A DNA stretch of 45,206 nt from Streptococcus sobrinus DSM 20742 = ATCC 33478 (GTDB lineage Bacteria > Bacillota > Bacilli > Lactobacillales > Streptococcaceae). Where the stretch lies: the NCBI RefSeq assembly GCF_000686605.1, contig NZ_JMLC01000019.1:1-45206 (forward strand), in the 5' to 3' direction. The notes below the pieces were generated by a model. That model was not told where the DNA came from. It saw nothing but the letters and a program-made list of their open reading frames with translations, and ran no database searches. Positions 39,889 to 45,206 of the stretch are shown here, piece by piece (positions within the stretch are counted from its first letter, which is position 1; every line of letters starts with the position of its first letter). The position numbers and the translations under genes were made by a program.

Positions 39889-42132
39889 TTAATCTTTGCC
39901 GAACTTATGGCGAACAATCTTGGTCGCAGCTACCAAATTTTTAAGGGCCGCTACCGTCTCTCTTTCCTTGCGGGTCTTGAGACCACAATCTGGATTTACC
40001 CAGAATTGGTCCAAGGATAACTGGTGGAGGGGCCGCTCAATATTACTAATCAATTCATCCAAACTTGGAACCCGTGGTGAATGAATGTCATAGACTCCCA
40101 GACCAATTCCAAGGGGATAGGTAGCAGTCTCAAATGCTTCAATAATTTCGCCATGACTCCTACTGGTTTCAATCGAAATCACATCAGCATCGAGGGCACG
40201 AATAGACTCAATAATTTCCGAAAAGTTGGAATAACACATATGGGTATGAATTTGAGTCGTGTCCTTAACCGATGAAGTCGCCAGGCGAAAGGCTCTCACA
40301 GAGTCATCCAGATAAGCTTGTTGCTTGTCCTTGCGCAGGGGGAGGCCCTCTCTCAGCGCAGCCTCATCCACCTGGATTATAGGAATTCCAGCATCCTCTA
40401 AAAGCTCAATTTCCTTCCTAATAGCCAAGGCAATCTGGTTGAACAAATCAGGCCGTGAAATATCATTGCGTTCAAATGACCAATTTGTGATGGTAATCGG
40501 CCCAGTCAGCATCCCCTTTACCGGCCGTTTTGTCAAACTTTGGGCGTAGACCGTCTCCTTGAGCGTCAGGGGTTGGATATGTTGGATATCCCCATAAATG
40601 ATTGGAGGCTTTACTGCCCTAGAACCGTAGGACTGAACCCAGCCCCCTTTTGTTGTGGCAAATCCAGCCAACTTTTGACCAAAAAATTCCACCATGTCCA
40701 CGCGCTCAAATTCTCCGTGGACTAAGACATCAAGATCTAGGTCCTCCTGAATCTTAATCCAACGAGCAATCTCAGACTTAATGAAATCCTCATAAGCCTG
40801 ATTGGAAATTTCTTGTCCTTTCCAAGCTCGGCGAATCCGTCTGACCTCAGAAGATTGAGGAAAGGAGCCTATCGTTGTCGTTGGTAGAACCGGTAATCCA
40901 AGCTTCTCTTGCTGGAGTGGGTAGCGGTCCTTGAAATCCAGATGGCGCTTCTGAGGAATCTTTCCCAAGTCCTCTAAGGCCAAATTCCGAAAGTCCGCCG
41001 CCTGAAGTGCCTTAAAGTCGGCAACTTTTTGAGTAAATTTTGGACTGCTAAAACCTGTTTCAAGCTGGTCGGCTAGAAGGCGGAGCTCCTCTAATTTTTC
41101 GTCCGCAAAGGCCAAACCATTTTTTAAGAGGGGATTGAGACCAGTCTCTCCTTTTTTCGTTACTGGAACATGGAGCAGGGAACAAGAAGGCTGGATATGG
41201 ACCGCTTTGACCTTGTCTGAAATCTCCAAAACCAAGTCTCGACTGGCTTCTAAGTCAGCACCCCAAACATTGCGACCATCAATAACACCAGCAAAAATTT
41301 CCTTATCTGAGAAATAACCAGCCTTGACAGCGGCCAAATTTTCCTCTAAACCATGGACGAAGTCCAGACCCAGGCCTGCAACTGGTAAGTTGCCCAGAAT
41401 TTCTGGGTCAACCAAAGCCTCAAAATAGGTCTGGAAAATCAGCTTGGCCTCGGGGACTTGCTTAGCAAAATAAGCATAGACATGCTTGGCTGCCTCTAAG
41501 TAACTATGGCCTTCATCCGTCACAAAAATTGGCTCATCGACCTGGATATAGCTGGCACCAGCCTCAACAAGTTCCTGAAAAATCTGCCGATACAGGGGCA
41601 AAAGACTCTTGATAGCTGCAGTGTAATCTTCAATCCCTGAAGAGAGGGCCACAAAAGTGATTGGCCCGGTGATAACCGGTTTGGCCTTGTCACCAACAAG
41701 TTCTTTTGCCTCCAGATAGAGCTCCAAAAGTCGATTAGATTTTAAACTCGGTTTTTGCTTTGACCACTCCGGCAAAATATAGTGGTAATTGGTGTTAAAC
41801 CATTTTTTCATGGCCGATGCCACATTATCCTTATTACCACGAGCAATCGCAAAATAGAGACCCAAATCATGGGCTTCCTTGGCAAAGCGCCTTGGAATAA
41901 TATTAAACTGGTAGGATAGATCCAAAATATGATCATAGAGAGAAAAATCCCCAACCGGGATCAAATCAAGGCCAGCATCTGCCTGCTTTTTCAGGAAGGT
42001 CCGGCGTAAACTCTTCATCTCAGCTAGCAAATCAGCCTGAGACAGCTTCCCACTCCAATAGGATTCAATAAGCTTCTTCCACTCACGGTTTTCACCAAGT
42101 CTTGGATAACCTAAATTCGACACCTTAACCAT
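39889..42132 (-). CDS. metE: 5-methyltetrahydropteroyltriglutamate-homocysteine methyltransferase (cobalamin-independent methionine synthase)
   Basis: This 747-residue zinc enzyme makes methionine from homocysteine and methyl-folate without B12. It has two barrels. The C-terminal one carries zinc ligands His631, Cys633 (THTHMC region), Glu655 (SIETSRS) and Cys716 ([10 protein letters not shown]), with the same spacing as E. coli His641/Cys643/Glu665/Cys726. The N-terminal [17 protein letters not shown] is typical. ATG at 42132 has AGGAGG 6 nt before it. The operon metE-metF is preceded by a promoter and two MET-box-like sites. Confidence 0.97.
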   Translation of the reverse strand: MVKVSNLGYPRLGENREWKKLIESYWSGKLSQADLLAEMKSLRRTFLKKQADAGLDLIPVGDFSLYDHILDLSYQFNIIPRRFAKEAHDLGLYFAIARGNKDNVASAMKKWFNTNYHYILPEWSKQKPSLKSNRLLELYLEAKELVGDKAKPVITGPITFVALSSGIEDYTAAIKSLLPLYRQIFQELVEAGASYIQVDEPIFVTDEGHSYLEAAKHVYAYFAKQVPEAKLIFQTYFEALVDPEILGNLPVAGLGLDFVHGLEENLAAVKAGYFSDKEIFAGVIDGRNVWGADLEASRDLVLEISDKVKAVHIQPSCSLLHVPVTKKGETGLNPLLKNGLAFADEKLEELRLLADQLETGFSSPKFTQKVADFKALQAADFRNLALEDLGKIPQKRHLDFKDRYPLQQEKLGLPVLPTTTIGSFPQSSEVRRIRRAWKGQEISNQAYEDFIKSEIARWIKIQEDLDLDVLVHGEFERVDMVEFFGQKLAGFATTKGGWVQSYGSRAVKPPIIYGDIQHIQPLTLKETVYAQSLTKRPVKGMLTGPITITNWSFERNDISRPDLFNQIALAIRKEIELLEDAGIPIIQVDEAALREGLPLRKDKQQAYLDDSVRAFRLATSSVKDTTQIHTHMCYSNFSEIIESIRALDADVISIETSRSHGEIIEAFETATYPLGIGLGVYDIHSPRVPSLDELISNIERPLHQLSLDQFWVNPDCGLKTRKERETVAALKNLVAATKIVRHKFGKD

Positions 42133-42192
42133 AGCTACCTCCTATAGGGATATATTTTCAAAGTATACCCTTTTATTTTTTATGGAATCTAT

Positions 42193-42220
42193 TTTATAAC
42201 CTTTTATATCAGTAAATCAA
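42193..42220 (-). promoter_or_regulatory. Promoter of metE-metF operon
   Basis: Minus strand -35 TTGATT (42215-42220), 16-bp spacer, -10 TATAAA (42193-42198). An alternative -10 TATACT lies nearer the gene (about 42159-42164) without a convincing -35. Confidence 0.5.
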
Positions 42221-42253
42221 TAGTTTTCAGCTTAGAACTTTTATAGACCGCCC

Positions 42254-42301
42254 TATAGTTTATAACTAAGTAACAAGCAATTGTTATAGTTACCAGCTAT
42301 A
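42254..42301 (-). promoter_or_regulatory. Two MET-box-like sites upstream of metE
   Basis: 42254-42270 reads TATAGTT-TAT-AACTAAG and 42285-42301 reads TATAGTT-ACC-AGCTATA. Compared with the MetR/MtaR box TATAGTT-N3-AACTATA they match 12 and 13 of 14 defined positions. Their centres are 31 bp apart, three helical turns, and they lie upstream of the -35, as expected for a LysR-type activator. Confidence 0.75.
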
Positions 42302-42646
42302 CCCCCATCCTTTCTCACTCTCAAAACCAAGCAAATTTAGCCAAAGAAAAAGGGGAGCTTAGTCCCCAAAAATTTTATTTATATCCAAATCTAGTAGAAT
42401 CCCATTGCAGCTTTAGCGAATCAATTCAGACCCTTTAGAGGCTAGTAGCTTAGCACAGTTAAGATTGCTCGAAAAACTGCCATTTGCTAAAGTAAGCCGA
42501 TGATGCGGGTGTCACCAATTAAGTCATAGAAGTCTCAAACTAAAAGAAAAGCATGACAGACTCGAAGACTGCCATGACTTTAAAGCTTTTCTCAGAAAAC
42601 CATACTGCTGCAAGTAATCAGAAATGGCTGCCATATCATTTGAATT
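42302..42646. other. Intergenic region between metE control region and pezT remnant
   Basis: About 345 bp. It includes a small hairpin GGGGA/TCCCC (about 42351-42366) with flanking A and T runs, possibly a weak terminator. The 76-codon plus-strand frame starting 42553 overlaps the dead toxin gene and has no family features. Nothing else noted. Confidence 0.4.
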
Positions 42647-43424
42647 TTATCTCTCCTGATTCCTTATTTTTAATTTTTCTAACCGTTTTCGACCTATGTC
42701 TAACATTTCTTTATCAAAGTTTGACCATTGACCAAAGAGAAGGGAAGCTAAAATCTCAGCTGCTGCCTGACTGTCTTTCTTAGAATCGAAGACACATTGT
42801 CTGTCTCTCTAAAAGATTTGAATCCGATTAAATATCTGCTCTTTCTCCAGCTGTTTTAAATTATCTACAAGATGGTCAACGATGTCGTCATGATATTCTC
42901 TGGGAGTCGCCCGTGCTCCATCTGGTGACTGAGCAAGCATCTCTTCATAGCGAATTAAAGTACTTAAGTAAGACAATTTCGGCTTAGTCGCAATAATAGC
43001 TAGTTCAACTTGATAGCCTTTAGACTTTAAATTAAGTAAGGGCAGTCTTTTTAGGAACTGTCACCGTTCTCAAAGTACCTTCTATAAGAAGGTGATAACC
43101 CCTATCACTGACCCTATCAATCAAGGCTTCAACCATCAGGCCAGCAAATTCTTTGGTGTATTCCACACTATCTTTACCATATTTTTGCTAAAGCGCTGAA
43201 AAATTAGGATGCTGTGGGCAAAAACTGTCACCATCAATGACAATGATATTTCCTTGATAAGCTTCCTGCTTAATGCGATGAATGGTTGTCTTTCCTGCAC
43301 CACTTTGTCCCCCCAATAAAATAGCAGTAGGATGTTCACTTGGCTTCTTTCCTCGAATTAAAGCACGACTATTACGAGTTAAAGCTCTATTTAACTCAGC
43401 TTCGGTAAATTTGGCCACTATCAT
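42647..43424 (-). pseudogene. pezT: Inactivated zeta/PezT toxin kinase
   Basis: Intact PezT is about 250 residues and phosphorylates UDP-N-acetylglucosamine. Here the N-terminus is normal, with Walker A ILLGGQSGAGKTT and IDGDSF, but codon 79 is TAG where relatives have CAG (FSAL*QKYGKDSVEYTKEFAG). Further on, after VPKKTALT, the frame shifts, then continues as LNLKSKGYQVELAIIATKP. A second TAG replaces a Gln in IQIF*RDRQCVFDSK. The reading then runs to TAA at 42647. Two nonsense changes and one frameshift make it dead. It overlaps pezA by one base (TAATG). Confidence 0.88.
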
Positions 43425-43900
43425 TAGACAGCTACTCCTTGTTTAGCCATACTCAACATGCGCTCTATACCATCTAGATAGCCCATATAGCGTTCAAATT
43501 CCTCAAATGTATTGACAAGATAAATCTTCGTGTGAACTAAATCTGCTAAATCATCACCCATTAACACCCAAAGATTCGCCTCATCATCCACGGCAATCCC
43601 TTGCTCATCTTGAAAAGCATACAATCGAGCTAGGAGATTGACTCCTCTTTCTTTAGCCAACTCGATTTTTAAAGTCAATTGATAATCTTCAATCGGTCTT
43701 AATAACTTTTCTTTTCCCACAATATCTATGTAGGAAACATTGAATTTCTTGCAAATCAAATCTAGTAAGTCAGTTGAGACTGAACTTGTCCCATTCTCAT
43801 ACCGACTGAGACTGTTACGTGAAATTCCAATAATCTTAGCAAATTCTGGTTGGGTGAGCTCCCTTTTTTTACGCAAGGCTTTAATATTTTCTCCAATCAT
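43424..43900 (-). CDS. pezA: PezA-family antitoxin / HTH repressor
   Basis: A 158-residue protein. The N-terminal xre-type helix-turn-helix (MIGENIKALRKKRELTQPEFAKIIGISRNSLSRYENGTSSVS) binds the operator. The C-terminal helical region (about 75-158) binds the toxin PezT. Complete length. GGAGG lies 8 nt before the ATG and TATAAT about 30 nt upstream (minus strand). Its toxin partner is a pseudogene, so PezA is an orphan antitoxin or a repurposed repressor. Confidence 0.9.
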   Translation of the reverse strand: MIGENIKALRKKRELTQPEFAKIIGISRNSLSRYENGTSSVSTDLLDLICKKFNVSYIDIVGKEKLLRPIEDYQLTLKIELAKERGVNLLARLYAFQDEQGIAVDDEANLWVLMGDDLADLVHTKIYLVNTFEEFERYMGYLDGIERMLSMAKQGVAV

Positions 43901-43933
43901 AGCTAGTCCTCCATTAGTTTAAATTATTATATC

Positions 43934-43966
43934 ACAAAAACAAGAAAACGCACCAAATTTGGTGCG
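43934..43966 (-). terminator. Palindromic terminator of the SWIM gene, overlapping the pezA promoter
   Basis: The perfect 18-bp palindrome CGCACCAAATTTGGTGCG (43949-43966) is followed on the minus strand by TTTTCTTGTTTTT. It ends the SWIM gene transcript. It also lies at the -35 position of the pezA promoter, so it could double as the PezA operator (inference). Confidence 0.65.
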
Positions 43967-44016
43967 CCGTTCTCTGTAATTGGACAAAAGCAAGGGATTT
44001 CAAATGTCCACATGCC

Positions 44017-44463
44017 TTACAATTCCCAATAATCAATTTCTGAATCTCTTTCTTCTAATTCCAGAAGGGCTAGCAATAGCTCTTCACGCAGTTGGTCAAG
44101 GCTTAGGCTGTTGACATAATCTTCTAAATCTTCCATTTTGGCCTGGCGTTGGGCTTCTTCCTCAGCTTCTTGATGCTGACAGTCAGCCATAAAATCTTGG
44201 TAGGCTTGGGGGAGGGCTGTGAAATACAGAGCAACCATGTGCTTACAGATAACCCGCCGTCCTGCTGCAAAGGGACAATCACAAGTAGACTTTCTCGGAT
44301 GCTTGGGATTTATCTGAACCCAATAAGGCGTGTCGCGTTTCCCCTTGACTCTGCCTTCAATAACATCTTTGCCAGACTCATTGAAAGAAAGAACCTGCTT
44401 AGTCTCAAAGTAATCAAGACCCCTCGCCAGGGATTTTCGACTGGCTAAATCAATTAGTGACAT
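44017..44463 (-). CDS. SWIM zinc-finger protein
   Basis: A 148-residue protein with one SWIM domain, C-x-C-xn-C-x-H, seen as STCDCPFAAGRRVICKHMVALYF (about residues 60-80). A Glu/Gln-rich helix, probably coiled coil, follows (QHQEAEEEAQRQAKMEDLEDYVNSL), then an acidic end. In streptococci such small proteins sit alone or next to SNF2-type helicases. Its role is unknown; SWIM fingers bind DNA or proteins. AGGTTCT precedes the ATG. Its terminator is at 43934-43966. Confidence 0.82.
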   Translation of the reverse strand: MSLIDLASRKSLARGLDYFETKQVLSFNESGKDVIEGRVKGKRDTPYWVQINPKHPRKSTCDCPFAAGRRVICKHMVALYFTALPQAYQDFMADCQHQEAEEEAQRQAKMEDLEDYVNSLSLDQLREELLLALLELEERDSEIDYWEL

Positions 44464-44564
44464 AAGAACCTCGTTTTGTCTTTCTCTTCTTTATTAAATG
44501 GGAATTTTCCTCTTCAAGAAGCTTGCAATTCTCGAAGTCTAAATAGGTTGTCTTTGAATAAAAA

Positions 44565-44590
44565 AATGGAGTCTAGGAAGACCCCATCAA
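44565..44590 (-). terminator. Terminator behind a gene fragment
   Basis: Minus strand TGGGGTCT, loop TCCT, AGACTCCA with one G-U pair, then TTTTTTT. It follows the 44632 stop of the fragment below. Confidence 0.65.
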
Positions 44591-44631
44591 TACTAATGTT
44601 TATTCTGCCAAAAGTTATTGACTTAGTATCC

Positions 44632-44904
44632 CACATTATGATTATACTCTTGTGCAATAACTGTCGCAATAAAATCTAACTGACTTGGATGTTCAAAGTG
44701 ACTCTACTTTGAAGAAAATCGCAATGTTCTGTGAACAAAGCTTGGAGCATTTGATTGTCCACCAGTAATCATCCAAATTCTCGGATGCTTCTTTCTTCGC
44801 AGAAATTTTTTTAACGTTTTTGTGGAGGTATAATCAAAATAGGAACTAGTAAATGAAAATAGAAGAATTAGTTGCTTTTCGTTTGAATTCAATATATAGG
44901 CCCC
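44632..44904 (-). pseudogene. C-terminal fragment of an unrecognised gene, broken by a stop and next to IS30
   Basis: A single minus-strand frame reads ...FLRRKKHPRIWMITGGQSNAPSF, VHRTLRFSSK, then TAG, then SHFEHPSQLDFIATVIAQEYNHNVGY and TAA at about 44632, followed by a good terminator. The last 25 residues look like a genuine protein end. The upstream part runs into the left end of the IS30-type element. I do not recognise the family. It may be a gene truncated by IS insertion that later acquired a nonsense change. Confidence 0.4.
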
Positions 44905-45206
44905 GTTGTAAAATGAGGTGCAACAAAAAAAGACAAGCTTATCTGATATACTAAAGTTGCGAAACAAAGTATAAGGAAAGAGATAAGCATGTCCACCACC
45001 AATTGTACCACAAAACAACCCTATTGCCACCTCTCAGAGGTAGAACGAGGAAAAATTGAGGCCTTCCTATCAGAAGGGGTGAAACCAGCTGAGATCGCTA
45101 GACGTTTGGGAAAAAGTCGCTCCACCATTTCACGTGAAATCAAGCGTGGGACGACAAAACAAGTCAAGCAGGTCAATGGTAAAAAGATCTACTTTGACCA
45201 CTACTT
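44905..45206 (+). mobile_element. Left end of an IS30-type insertion sequence (continues beyond the window)
   Basis: The non-coding lead (from about 44905, GTTGTAAAATGAGGTGCAAC) precedes the transposase ATG at 44989 by about 80 bp, as in streptococcal IS30/IS1139-type elements. The other end is outside the window, so the inverted repeats cannot be confirmed. Confidence 0.65.
44989..45206 (+). CDS. IS30-family transposase, N-terminal part (cut by window edge)
   Basis: The frame is open from ATG 44989 to the end (72 codons visible): CHLSEVERGKIEAFLSEG, VKPAEIARRLGKSRSTISRE, IKRGTTKQVKQVNGKKIYFD. The helix-turn-helix EIARRLGKSRSTISREIKRG is the hallmark of IS30 transposases. AAGGAAAG lies 8-9 nt before the ATG. 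The DDE core would lie beyond the window. Confidence 0.92.
   Translation, partial: MSTTNCTTKQPYCHLSEVERGKIEAFLSEGVKPAEIARRLGKSRSTISREIKRGTTKQVKQVNGKKIYFDHY

Noticed and set aside
42553..42783. 76-codon plus-strand frame
   Set aside because: Overlaps the antisense of the pezT pseudogene, whose reading frame explains the sequence better.
44704..45030. Whole 108-codon minus-strand frame as one gene
   Set aside because: Its N-terminal third is antisense to the IS30 end and start; only the C-terminal part continues a plausible gene fragment past a TAG, so I list just that.

Overview
The window looks like chromosome of a low-GC streptococcus, most likely of the mutans/downei group (inference). 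Supporting points are a typical streptococcal enolase, a complete-looking lacABDTFEGX locus with divergent lacR, the msmG-gtfA-msmK-dexB sugar cluster, and metE plus a fused homocysteine methyltransferase/methylenetetrahydrofolate reductase near gal and msm genes, a neighbourhood I recall from S. mutans. There are no rRNA, tRNA or CRISPR loci. Both ends lie in insertion sequences: an ISAs1-type transposase tail at the left edge and an IS30-type transposase head at the right edge.

Layout. 1-2.2 kb: IS tail, an AraC regulator and about 760 bp of hairpin-rich non-coding DNA. 2.2-6.3 kb: five-gene minus-strand operon with a UroD-like zinc methyltransferase and an amino-acid ABC transporter (tcyDEFGH-like). 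6.3-7.2 kb: non-coding, with an IS630-type wreck. 7.2-13.4 kb: enolase, YueI protein, a short MetE-like enzyme, an IS200-type element, a hotdog thioesterase, a sirtuin and a small unknown. 13.5-22.2 kb: lactose PTS/tagatose-6-phosphate genes, without lacC. 22.3-22.9 kb: MazEF-type toxin-antitoxin. 23.4-25.2 kb: rarA and a DinB-family gene. 25.8-33.5 kb: dexB, msmK, gtfA, 5'-truncated msmG, galE, 5'-truncated galT and 5'-truncated galR. 33.8-37.8 kb: a DXS-like thiamine-diphosphate enzyme, flavodoxin and cation/proton antiporter. 38-42.1 kb: metF-like fusion and metE. 42.6-45.2 kb: PezA with a dead PezT, a SWIM zinc-finger gene, a gene fragment and the IS30 head.

Two themes stand out. First, methionine and sulfur: four proteins (UroD-like, YxjG-like, MetE, homocysteine methyltransferase/MTHFR) each keep zinc-thiolate methyltransferase residues. 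Inverted repeats resembling the streptococcal MET-box (TATAGTT-N3-AACTATA) precede metE and the YxjG-like gene, and a different palindrome lies upstream of the UroD/ABC operon promoter. Second, decay of galactose-related metabolism: one deletion appears to have removed the 5' part of galR, the promoters, galK and the 5' part of galT. Another left msmG without its start or partner genes directly behind the galE terminator. lacC is absent from an otherwise intact lac operon.

The most interesting regulatory signal is a perfect 18-bp palindrome filling the 19-bp spacer of an otherwise near-consensus promoter in front of the DXS-like gene. This is the architecture of promoters controlled by MerR-family activators, and suggests this orphan enzyme is stress-induced rather than an isoprenoid housekeeping enzyme.
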